DNA from: an uncultured Clostridia bacterium
Lineage (GTDB): Bacteria; Bacillota; Clostridia; Oscillospirales; Acutalibacteraceae
Direction of reading: 5' to 3'
DNA: 64,000 nucleotides
Assembly: GCA_946555465.1 (NCBI GenBank)
Contig: CAMNST010000007.1
Span: 1 to 64,000, forward strand
Shown here: positions 10,708-18,467 of the stretch, piece by piece
Numbering within the stretch: the stretch's first letter is position 1
Layout: every line of letters starts with the position of its first letter
Notes under the pieces: model-generated
What the model saw: the letters and a program-made list of their open reading frames with translations, nothing else
Told to the model about the DNA's origin: nothing
The model's database searches: none
Made by a program: the position numbers and the translations under genes

Positions 10708-10741
10708 CAATCATTTAGCGGTTTATATCGCTAAATGATTG
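10708..10741 (+). other. Perfect 13-bp hairpin between giant gene and FHA cluster
   Basis: CAATCATTTAGCG (10708-10720) and CGCTAAATGATTG (10729-10741) pair perfectly around an 8-base loop. No T tract follows; the next bases are TGAAGAAGG. That makes it unlike a full intrinsic terminator. It may be an RNA processing or stability element that sets the ratio of surface protein to downstream signalling genes, or a weak terminator. Confidence 0.6.
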
Positions 10742-10763
10742 TGAAGAAGGAACGGTGTTTAAT

Positions 10764-11318
10764 ATGGCAATAGTTAAATGTAAAAAAGGACATTTTTATG
10801 ATAATCTTAAGCATTCAAGTTGCCCTGCTTGTATTGATAAATCTTCAATGAATGATGAACCGACTGTAGTATCAGGATTGTTTGAATTTAATTTTGAAGG
10901 TGAATCTGTAACAGAAAGATTTGATGAAAATATAGATGCCGAACAAAATACGATTCCTTTATATATGCTTGAAAATGAGAGTAATCCCGTAACAGGTTGG
11001 TTGGTTTCAATCTCAGGAAACACGAAAGGTAAAAGCTATGAAATATACGATGGACGAAATTTTATAGGGCGCAATATGTCTATGGATATTGTGTTTGATT
11101 CAGACAAAACTGTTTCCAGAGAAAATCATTTTTCGATAGTGTTTGACAAAAAAAATAATGCTTTTTATGTTTTGCCGGGTAATGCGATTGTTTCTGTTAA
11201 TGAAAACGTAGTACCTTCTCCTTGTTTGATTTCAGAAAATGATATTATTTCTTTTGGGAATAATAAACTTGTTTTTATACCATATTGTAAAGAGGGCAGG
11301 AATTGGAATGAAAAATAA
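10764..11318 (+). CDS. Zinc-ribbon/FHA adaptor protein 1
   Basis: The product is 184 residues. I start it at ATG 10764 because MAIVKCKKGHFYDN then aligns from its first residue with the paralogue at 15306 (MNLAQCNNGHFYDD); GTG 10755 is the alternative. The N-terminus carries C-x(3)-GHFYD and SCPAC, a likely zinc-binding treble. The FHA domain spans about residues 78-178, with the GR of IGRN and the phosphothreonine-binding SRENH. The usual NG turn near the end of the fold is missing (SVNENV). FHA domains bind phosphothreonine peptides, so it probably reads marks made by the local kinases. Its end overlaps the start of the VWA-FHA gene. Confidence 0.8.
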   Translation: MAIVKCKKGHFYDNLKHSSCPACIDKSSMNDEPTVVSGLFEFNFEGESVTERFDENIDAEQNTIPLYMLENESNPVTGWLVSISGNTKGKSYEIYDGRNFIGRNMSMDIVFDSDKTVSRENHFSIVFDKKNNAFYVLPGNAIVSVNENVVPSPCLISENDIISFGNNKLVFIPYCKEGRNWNEK

Positions 11319-13029
11319 AATAATAATGCCTCTGCTTTGTTTTTTTGTAATGCTGTGTGCTGTTCCCTTCACTGTATACGCCAGTGAAAATGTTGTTTCA
11401 GGCGTTTTTGTCAATAAACCGGATTTAACATTTGAATTCCATTCTGAAAGCAATGATAAAGATGATTTAACGGATTTATATCTTGATAATGAACTATTAA
11501 CGATAGAAGAGTCTGATGAATTTAATTATGATGATTTTTCGGTTTGTTGTTATGTAATGGTCGATGTGTCCGGTTCCATATCGCAAGGTTATCTTGATGC
11601 AGTAAAGGATGGTCTTTACAAGTTTTATAAGAATTTTGGAAATGATGACAAGTTTATACTTTATACAATCGGAGAATCAGATAATGAATTGTTATCCGGT
11701 GGTGAATCTGATGAAGTTGTAAAAGAATCAATTGATTCAATTTTAACAACAAATGATAATTCTTATTTGTATTCATCATTAAATAAATTATACGACAAGG
11801 CAATTGATAATACTGATTTCGATAGAAAATATGTTGTTGTCATTTCAGATGGTATTAATTGGAGCAATGAAACAAGCTTTTCAAAAGTCTATGGTAAGTA
11901 TTCACTCAGATCTTTACCGATATATGAATTAATATTTGATAATGGTAAGTTTTCTGCCTCATCTAATAATCCTCTTTCAGAATTTAAGGATCTTGCTGTT
12001 GATTCCGGCGGCACATATAAGTTATGTAATCGAGAAAATTGTGAAGAAATATTTACAGAGCTTACTGATATTATTGATGATGTAAATATAGTTAAATGTA
12101 AAGCAAAATCAAATTATTTTGATAAGAATGCAGATAAACATACATTGGAATTAACCATTAATGAAAATATCGTTTCAGTAAATGTCGATGTTTCAAATTA
12201 TATTACTGATGAAACAGCACCGGATGTTAAGAGTATTAAATATAATACTGATAAAAAAGCGTTTGAAATCGTGTTTTCAGAAAATATTTCATACAATTCA
12301 GATGAATTAAAGAATAATATTAAAATAACTAAAGGAAACAATAATGTAAGCATTATTAGTACAAGCTATGATGAAAATACATATACTTTGTGTCTTGTAA
12401 CCGCTGATATGCAGTATTCCGGCACTTATGTTTTTGAATTTAATGGTATCACAGATAGTTCTAATGAGAAAAATCCAATATCACAAACCAAATTAGAACA
12501 AAAAGTGAAAGCAGTATCACCTATTGTTAAAGTTGTAAAATCAACTTGGTGGATTTCTGTAATTGCTGTATTTTTAATTGTATTATTTTTTATTTTATTT
12601 TATTTGAAGAAAAAGAAGAATGTTAAGAAAATAACGGAGTTATTTGAGACACAGATAGAAGAAGAGAATGTTGAAGTAAAGCATACAGAAATTGTTAAGC
12701 AAAAGCATTATATTAATTCTGCAATTAAATCAAAAAAACTATATATGTATATTGAAACAAAAGCCAATAAGGAAAAGGTTGATGTTTCGGTTAAAAACAG
12801 CGTCATTATAGGTCGCTCAAACTATTGTGATGTATGTATCAATGATCCGAAATTATCACGACAGCATTTTGTAATCGAGATAGTTAATGATAAGTTTTTG
12901 GTTAGCAACATTTCAAATACAAACGGCACATTTCTAAATGGCAATAAGCTTAGTACTAAGCAATTGTTACATAACGGCGACAAAATACTTGCAGGAACAA
13001 GTGTAATTACAGTTGGTTTTAAGGAGTAG
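11308..13029 (+). CDS. Secreted-VWA / transmembrane / cytoplasmic FHA protein
   Basis: Start ATG 11308 gives a clean signal peptide (residues 1-25, ending TVYA-S), is preceded by AGGGCAGG, and overlaps the upstream stop. The earlier in-frame ATG 11239 would hide the signal peptide. The product is 573 residues. A VWA domain (about 70-250) has the MIDAS motif DVSGSIS. An Ig-like domain follows (about 300-400) with the TAPDV linker. One transmembrane helix (about 412-433) and a basic stop-transfer follow. A C-terminal FHA domain (about 490-573) has IGRS, SRQH and NGTFLNG. VWA domains bind protein ligands outside the cell and FHA binds phosphothreonine inside, so this looks like a receptor linking the surface to the kinase/phosphatase pair next to it. 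Confidence 0.85.
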   Translation: MKNKIIMPLLCFFVMLCAVPFTVYASENVVSGVFVNKPDLTFEFHSESNDKDDLTDLYLDNELLTIEESDEFNYDDFSVCCYVMVDVSGSISQGYLDAVKDGLYKFYKNFGNDDKFILYTIGESDNELLSGGESDEVVKESIDSILTTNDNSYLYSSLNKLYDKAIDNTDFDRKYVVVISDGINWSNETSFSKVYGKYSLRSLPIYELIFDNGKFSASSNNPLSEFKDLAVDSGGTYKLCNRENCEEIFTELTDIIDDVNIVKCKAKSNYFDKNADKHTLELTINENIVSVNVDVSNYITDETAPDVKSIKYNTDKKAFEIVFSENISYNSDELKNNIKITKGNNNVSIISTSYDENTYTLCLVTADMQYSGTYVFEFNGITDSSNEKNPISQTKLEQKVKAVSPIVKVVKSTWWISVIAVFLIVLFFILFYLKKKKNVKKITELFETQIEEENVEVKHTEIVKQKHYINSAIKSKKLYMYIETKANKEKVDVSVKNSVIIGRSNYCDVCINDPKLSRQHFVIEIVNDKFLVSNISNTNGTFLNGNKLSTKQLLHNGDKILAGTSVITVGFKE

Positions 13030-13033
13030 GACT

Positions 13034-14344
13034 ATGCTTTGCCCAAATTGTTTTGAAGAAAATATTACAGGTAAATGCCCCAATTGTGGATATACATATG
13101 ACCCGGCTACTACAAATGACGACGTTATTCAACCCGGAGTGTTGTTAAATAATCGTTATAGAGTTGGTAAATGTATTGGTCAAGGAGGTTTTGGTGTAAC
13201 CTATTTAGCAAAAGATACATTTAAGGACGTATTATGCTGTATTAAGGAATATTATCCAAATCAAATAGTGGATAGATTAAATAACAATTATTTAACGGTT
13301 CATGATGAGTCAATGAGAGGTAAATTTGAAAATGGTAAAAGATGCTTTATAGATGAAGCAAAGGTACTATTCAAATTGCAATCTTGTCCATTAGTTGTTA
13401 CAGTTACTGATTTCTTTTCCGAATTTAACAGTGCTTATATTGTTATGGACTATCTTGATGGAATGAATTTAAAGAGAGCTCTTAATAAATTTGGTGGTGT
13501 GCTTTCATATAATAATTCTCTTCAGGTTTTATATAAGATTTCAAATGCACTTATAGAAGTTCATAATGCGGGAATACTTCACCGTGATATAAGTCCCGAA
13601 AATATTTTCATTACCAAGGATGGTAAGATTATACTGATTGATTTTGGCGCAGCCAGAAACAGAGATTCAGAAAGAATGTCAGTACTTATAAAACCCGGAT
13701 ATGCTCCTCCTGAACAGTATAAGTATGATGGAAAACAAGGACCATGGACAGATATTTATGCATTAGCCTCTACGTTTTACTATATAGTTTCCGGAAAACA
13801 TATCACTCCTGCTCGAGAACGATTAATAGAAGATAATATGCCTCCTTTATCTGATGTTGCGCCTTCTGTTAGTAAGGAATTATCAGATGTTATTGAAAAA
13901 GCAATGATGCTTGATTATAAATCAAGATATCAGAGTGTTTATGAATTCTTATCCGATGTCCAAAATGCTGTTACGGATATACCGAAAAATAAAACCGGAA
14001 TAATAAAATTTGTATTTGGCATAAACTCCGGTGAGCAAGCAACAATTTCTGATGGACAAACAATTAAAATAGGACGAGTACCTAATCCAATTGTCAATGG
14101 TAGGCAAAGTCATAATGATAAAGTTGTGAAAAGTGGAAATGTTTCCGGAAGACATTGCATAATTCGATATATAGCTTCAAGTAATGAGTTTATTGTGGTC
14201 GATTATTCAAGTAATGGTACATATTTTCAAAATGGTACAAGACTTTGTTATGGAATGGAATATAAGATGAAACCTGGAGATATTATAGTTCTTGTTAATC
14301 CTGATTGTTGTGTCATTGAACTCGATGTGAAGGAGGTTCAGTAG
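13034..14344 (+). CDS. Zinc-ribbon Ser/Thr protein kinase with C-terminal FHA domain
   Basis: The product is 436 residues. ATG 13034 follows AAGGAGTAGG, just after the stop of the VWA-FHA gene. Residues 1-20 form a zinc ribbon (CPNC, CPNC). The Hanks-type kinase domain covers about 40-310: glycine loop IGQGGFGVTY, Lys in CIKEYYP, catalytic loop HRDISPEN, DFG in LIDFGAAR, and APPEQY in the activation segment. All key catalytic residues are present. The FHA domain (about 328-425) has IGR, SGRHC and SSNGTYFQNG. It has no transmembrane helix, so it is cytosolic. With the PP2C gene one base downstream it forms a writer/eraser pair for the FHA proteins around it. Confidence 0.92.
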   Translation: MLCPNCFEENITGKCPNCGYTYDPATTNDDVIQPGVLLNNRYRVGKCIGQGGFGVTYLAKDTFKDVLCCIKEYYPNQIVDRLNNNYLTVHDESMRGKFENGKRCFIDEAKVLFKLQSCPLVVTVTDFFSEFNSAYIVMDYLDGMNLKRALNKFGGVLSYNNSLQVLYKISNALIEVHNAGILHRDISPENIFITKDGKIILIDFGAARNRDSERMSVLIKPGYAPPEQYKYDGKQGPWTDIYALASTFYYIVSGKHITPARERLIEDNMPPLSDVAPSVSKELSDVIEKAMMLDYKSRYQSVYEFLSDVQNAVTDIPKNKTGIIKFVFGINSGEQATISDGQTIKIGRVPNPIVNGRQSHNDKVVKSGNVSGRHCIIRYIASSNEFIVVDYSSNGTYFQNGTRLCYGMEYKMKPGDIIVLVNPDCCVIELDVKEVQ

Positions 14345-15280
14345 TTGAAAAGTAGAAAAAAAAGTGAATTTGAGGAAATACTTGATTCAATAAACTATTC
14401 TCCGACACCTAATGACGGCGAGGCACGAACGGAAGAAATAGAATCAGATAGTCTGAATGATTATATGCCGAATTCAGATATGGAAACAACCCAAGTTCTT
14501 GAAACTGAAGTTAAATATTTTTCTGTTGGATATTCAAAAAATATTGGAAAAAGAAAAAGTCAACAGGATTCAGTGGCGGTATCTGCGGATAATTATTTGA
14601 ATCCGTGTAATGAAAATAAAATCTTAGCAGTTTTAAGTGATGGAATGGGTGGTTTAAATGGTGGCGAACAGGCAAGTCAGCTTTGTGTTTCGGAAATGAT
14701 AAGACAATACAATGAAAGTACGTCCATTGATGATTATCCTAAGTTTTTTAAAAATGCACTCACAGATATTGATATGCAAATAAAAAACCTTAAGACCGAA
14801 AATGGTAATCCATTAGGAGGCGGAGCTACACTTGTTTCGTTTGCTATTGATGATGATGATTTGTATTGGGCTACAGTTGGAGACAGTCATTTATATATAA
14901 TACGGAATAATGAGATTGTGTTGGTTAACAGAGAACATAATTTAATGCTGAGGTTGATGGAAAGTGTAAAAGCCGGGGAGCTTACACTTGAAGAAGCACA
15001 AAAAACCAAAAAAAAGGATGCCCTAATAAGTTTTATGGGTATGGGAGGATTACATCTTTATGATATAAATAAAACTCCATTTGAAATGAAAACAGGCGAT
15101 ATGGTACTTGCTTGCAGTGATGGACTTTTTAGAACATTAAGCGATGAAGAAATTAAAAATGCTGCACTTAAATGTAATGAAGATATGCAGTTATTATCAC
15201 ATATCCTGATTTCTAATGCTTTGGCTAAAGAAAAGAGAAATCAAGATAATCTATCGGTTATTATTGTAAAAAAAATATAA
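14345..15280 (+). CDS. PP2C-type Ser/Thr protein phosphatase
   Basis: The product is 311 residues. TTG 14345 directly follows the kinase stop, with AAGGAGG at 14330-14336 inside the kinase gene. The PPM/PP2C core runs from about residue 58 to the end. Metal-binding and catalytic motifs are visible: RKSQQDS, LSDGMGG, GGGATL, VGDSHLY, ACSDGLF and the final RNQDNLSVI. The first 50 residues are acidic and probably disordered, and contain an ETTQVL segment that could be an FHA ligand (inference). It should reverse threonine phosphorylation by the two cluster kinases, as PppA does for PpkA in type VI secretion regulation. Confidence 0.93.
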   Translation: MKSRKKSEFEEILDSINYSPTPNDGEARTEEIESDSLNDYMPNSDMETTQVLETEVKYFSVGYSKNIGKRKSQQDSVAVSADNYLNPCNENKILAVLSDGMGGLNGGEQASQLCVSEMIRQYNESTSIDDYPKFFKNALTDIDMQIKNLKTENGNPLGGGATLVSFAIDDDDLYWATVGDSHLYIIRNNEIVLVNREHNLMLRLMESVKAGELTLEEAQKTKKKDALISFMGMGGLHLYDINKTPFEMKTGDMVLACSDGLFRTLSDEEIKNAALKCNEDMQLLSHILISNALAKEKRNQDNLSVIIVKKI

Positions 15281-15305
15281 CAATAAATAAAAAGGAGAGT
15301 TTATT

Positions 15306-15965
15306 ATGAACTTAGCACAATGTAACAATGGTCATTTTTATGATGACGAAAGATTTTCGTGTTGCCCTTATTGCAACAACACGGCATCAGGTGAATTAAC
15401 TTCAGATGCAAACTTATCACAAATGGAACTTACAAGTGATGCTGTTGATAGTGGTTTTAATTGGAGCGAATCCGGTGGTGGTTCAAACACTATGACGGAA
15501 AAAGAAACCAAAAGCGATGTTCCTGATAATGGCGGAGAAACTCTCAGCAGTGTCGTAGATAAGGTTAGGCAGGATGAGGACGATGAAAAAACAACATATT
15601 TTGAAAATGAGGCCGGCAAACCTGTTGTAGGTTGGTTAGTTTGCATTGAAGGCTCACATTTTGGAAATGATTTCAAGCTTAGATTAGGCGGTAACTTTAT
15701 TGGTCGTGGTACAAATATGGATGTTTCAATTTCAGGTGATCCGTCTGTTTCAAGAAATAAGCATGCAGTTGTTATTTATGAACCAAAAAATAATATGTTT
15801 ATTATTCAGCCTGGCGAATCAAAAGGACTTACATATCTGAATGACAAGGTTATTCTTTCCCCAACAGAGATGGCAAGTAATGACATTATTCAGCTTGGTA
15901 ATACAAAACTTATGTTCATTCCTTGCTGCACTGATAAATTTACTTGGGATAGTTTGAACGCATAG
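15306..15965 (+). CDS. Zinc-ribbon/FHA adaptor protein 2
   Basis: The product is 219 residues, with AAAGGAG upstream of ATG 15306. It parallels the protein at 10764: N-terminal CNNGHFYDD and CCPYC, a Ser/Asp/Glu-rich linker (about 30-95) ending in DEKTTYFEN, then an FHA domain (about 105-212) with IGRG, SRNKH and a modified TYLND in place of the NG turn. Both end in a similar FIPCC/FIPYC segment. The linker TTYFE could be the phosphothreonine target of a partner FHA domain, a pattern known from FHA-kinase systems. It is likely a cytosolic scaffold. Confidence 0.82.
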   Translation: MNLAQCNNGHFYDDERFSCCPYCNNTASGELTSDANLSQMELTSDAVDSGFNWSESGGGSNTMTEKETKSDVPDNGGETLSSVVDKVRQDEDDEKTTYFENEAGKPVVGWLVCIEGSHFGNDFKLRLGGNFIGRGTNMDVSISGDPSVSRNKHAVVIYEPKNNMFIIQPGESKGLTYLNDKVILSPTEMASNDIIQLGNTKLMFIPCCTDKFTWDSLNA

Positions 15966-15976
15966 GAGGAACAGGT

Positions 15977-16825
15977 ATGGAAAATACAGTGAAAAATAGA
16001 AATATATTTTTATTCATACTGCTTGGCCTTGTTACAGGTGGTATATATTGGATTGTTGCATTTTGTATAATGGGTAATGAAGTGAACAAAATTTGTGAGG
16101 GTGATGGCAAAAAGACAATGTTTTATCTTTGGGCTTGGCTTTTAGGAATTATAACCCTTGGCATTTTTACTATGATTTGGTTCTATAAGGTAATGGAGAG
16201 ATTGAAGGATAATGGCTATAGGTATCAAATTGAAGTGAAGCATTCAGGAAGCGAATTTTTGCTTTGGTTCTTACTTGGCTCTTTTATTGCTGTTGGTCCT
16301 ATTGTAGCTTTTTGTCATTTCGCAAGCAATATTAATCAGTTCTCTGAATATGTGGGTGTTATTAATCCTTGCCCATATACCAGCAATCCTATTGAACGTA
16401 TGGAACTTAAAAAGAAATGGAATTTCATAGGAATGAATGATAATCAATATGATAATGGCGGAAATGTCGGTGATGGAGAAGATATTGATCCAGGAACAGA
16501 TTTAATCGGTGATGGCAGTGTGATGTGTTTATCTGGAGATTTTCAAGGATATTCATTTCCGGTTAAATATGGTCAGGAATTGCTTATAGGTAAGGATCCT
16601 GCAATTTGTAACGTCGTTATTGATTTGAAATATAAAACTATCAGCCGTAAGCATGTAGGGATAGAATTCGATCCGCAAAATCAGGTTTACAAGGTTACAG
16701 ACTATTCCTCAAATGGTACATATGTGGCTAATGGCGAAAAATTAGATAAGGGACAGCCGAGATACCTTAAAAAAGGTACTGTTATTAACCTTGGCAATAG
16801 CGAATACTCATTTAGATTAAGTTAA
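15977..16825 (+). CDS. DUF4234-like membrane protein with C-terminal FHA domain
   Basis: The product is 282 residues, with AGGAGGAACAGG before ATG 15977. The N-terminal part (about 5-125) looks like DUF4234: three or four hydrophobic helices with GGIYW, a conserved NEVNKI loop, WFYKVMERL and a final FASNINQF. A glycine- and aspartate-rich linker follows (about 155-180). The FHA domain (about 185-282) has the less usual IGKD in place of IGR, then SRKHV and SSNGTYVANG. The FHA part should face the cytoplasm and recruit phosphoproteins to the membrane. Confidence 0.82.
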   Translation: MENTVKNRNIFLFILLGLVTGGIYWIVAFCIMGNEVNKICEGDGKKTMFYLWAWLLGIITLGIFTMIWFYKVMERLKDNGYRYQIEVKHSGSEFLLWFLLGSFIAVGPIVAFCHFASNINQFSEYVGVINPCPYTSNPIERMELKKKWNFIGMNDNQYDNGGNVGDGEDIDPGTDLIGDGSVMCLSGDFQGYSFPVKYGQELLIGKDPAICNVVIDLKYKTISRKHVGIEFDPQNQVYKVTDYSSNGTYVANGEKLDKGQPRYLKKGTVINLGNSEYSFRLS

Positions 16826-16831
16826 TTCTGC

Positions 16832-16856
16832 AAGGCTCAGATATTTTCTGAGCCTT
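16832..16856 (+). terminator. Hairpin with weak T tract
   Basis: AAGGCTCAG and CTGAGCCTT form a perfect 9-bp stem with a 7-base loop, followed by TAATTATAAAT. It is the only clear stem-loop inside the signalling cluster and separates the FHA membrane protein from the ABC transporter genes. The poor T run suggests partial termination. Confidence 0.55.
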
Positions 16857-16889
16857 TAATTATAAATAAATTATTGAATGGAAAGTGTT

Positions 16890-18467
16890 ATGGAAAATAT
16901 TTCAAACTATAATCCGCAATTAGTAATCGTTGAGCCAAAGAATAAAATTAGAACCTTTAGCTTGTCGTATAGACAGACTGTTATAGGAAGAGCAATGCAG
17001 GATTCAAAATGCGATATAAAAATAGCGTCGCCAATTGTTTCTGCTCATCACGGAATGATTACTAAATTTAATGACAGTTATTACTATAACAATAATTGTG
17101 CCAATAAAAACAAAACGTATATTAATAAAAACGAAATACCTCGCACAAGCGAAGTGCTTTCCCCGGCTATCAAACTTCGTGATGGTGATATTATTTCTAT
17201 AGGACCATCCGCAGATCCTAATTGTACATATTTGATTTTTTCAACTACGACGAACAAAAAATTTGAGTGGAAAACTGTTGACTTGAAAAATAAAGCAAAT
17301 GTAAGTATCGGCAGAACCTCGGAAAATGATATTTGTCTTCCAAATGTTATTGTATCCAGAACGCATGCCCAAATTAAAAATGTTGGTGGCTTGATAACAC
17401 TTACAGATTTGAAAAGTCATAATGGTACTATTCTCAATGGAAAAATTATAACAAGTGAAAAGTTAAATAACGGAGATAAAATACTTATAGGTTCGTCAAA
17501 ACTTTTCCTGATTAATGGGATTGTGCTTTACAGTGTGCCTAAAAAAGAAGAGGCTATTAATAAAGAACATCGCAAGATTCCAAGTAATAAAGAAAACAAA
17601 GAAAAAGTTATTTCTATTAAACCAAATAAACGCACACATCATAACACAAATGGTATAGAGATTGAAATTAAGGATATTTCACGTATTGTCAAGTGCAAAA
17701 AAGGAACGGGTTTAAACGGAACAGGACAAAAATACATTCTGGAACATGTGTCACTAAGTATTCATGCAGGTGAGTTGGTCGCAATTTGCGGCGGCTCAGG
17801 TGCCGGTAAAACGACCTTTATGAATTGCATTAATGGTTTTGAGCCTGCGACATCGGGACAGGTTTTAATTAATGGAGCTGATTTATATAAAAACTATGCT
17901 TCACTGAAGAATAATATTGGTTATGTTCCGCAGCAAGATATTGTTCATGATAATCTGACCTTAAAAGCAATGCTTACATACACAGCAAAATTAAGGCTGC
18001 AAAGCGATGTTGCAAAGCAGGAAATAGACGATACGGTTTCTTATGTACTTAAAATGGTGGATCTGGAAAAGGAAAAAGATACCTATATTAAAAAACTCAG
18101 CGGCGGTCAGAAAAAACGTGCATCAATTGCTGTTGAGTTGGTATCTAATCCATCATTATTCTTTCTTGATGAACCAACATCAGGTCTTGATCCTGAGGCA
18201 GAAACGCATCTTATGCATAATTTACAGCGTCTTTCAAATGAAGAAGGTAAAACGGTTATTGTTATTACACATACACTTCAGAATATTGATTTGTTTGATA
18301 AGATTGTTTTTCTTGCTCCTGGTGGTAAGTTGTGCTTTTATGGTTCTCCTGATAATGCCAGAAAGTTCTTTGGCGTTTCTAATCTTGCTGATGCATATGA
18401 AAAAATCAGTAAAAAAGCAGAATATTATGTTTCAAAATTTGAGAAGGAAAAGGGAGGTAAAATGTGA
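16890..18467 (+). CDS. ABC transporter ATPase with two N-terminal FHA domains
   Basis: The product is 525 residues. ATG 16890 is preferred over ATG 16878 because GGAAAG lies just upstream of it. The first FHA domain (about 8-110) has IGRAM and a SAHHG variant of SxxH. The second (about 130-215) has IGRT, SRTHA and SHNGTILNG. An ABCG-type ATPase follows (about 250-500): Walker A GGSGAGKTT, Q-loop VPQQD, signature LSGGQKKR, Walker B FFLDEPTSGLD and the H-loop in VITHT. The layout matches the soluble half of mycobacterial Rv1747, whose FHA domains bind its kinase PknF. Here the permease is a separate gene overlapping the stop. It probably powers export or membrane remodelling under kinase control; the substrate is unknown. 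Confidence 0.9.
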   Translation: MENISNYNPQLVIVEPKNKIRTFSLSYRQTVIGRAMQDSKCDIKIASPIVSAHHGMITKFNDSYYYNNNCANKNKTYINKNEIPRTSEVLSPAIKLRDGDIISIGPSADPNCTYLIFSTTTNKKFEWKTVDLKNKANVSIGRTSENDICLPNVIVSRTHAQIKNVGGLITLTDLKSHNGTILNGKIITSEKLNNGDKILIGSSKLFLINGIVLYSVPKKEEAINKEHRKIPSNKENKEKVISIKPNKRTHHNTNGIEIEIKDISRIVKCKKGTGLNGTGQKYILEHVSLSIHAGELVAICGGSGAGKTTFMNCINGFEPATSGQVLINGADLYKNYASLKNNIGYVPQQDIVHDNLTLKAMLTYTAKLRLQSDVAKQEIDDTVSYVLKMVDLEKEKDTYIKKLSGGQKKRASIAVELVSNPSLFFLDEPTSGLDPEAETHLMHNLQRLSNEEGKTVIVITHTLQNIDLFDKIVFLAPGGKLCFYGSPDNARKFFGVSNLADAYEKISKKAEYYVSKFEKEKGGKM

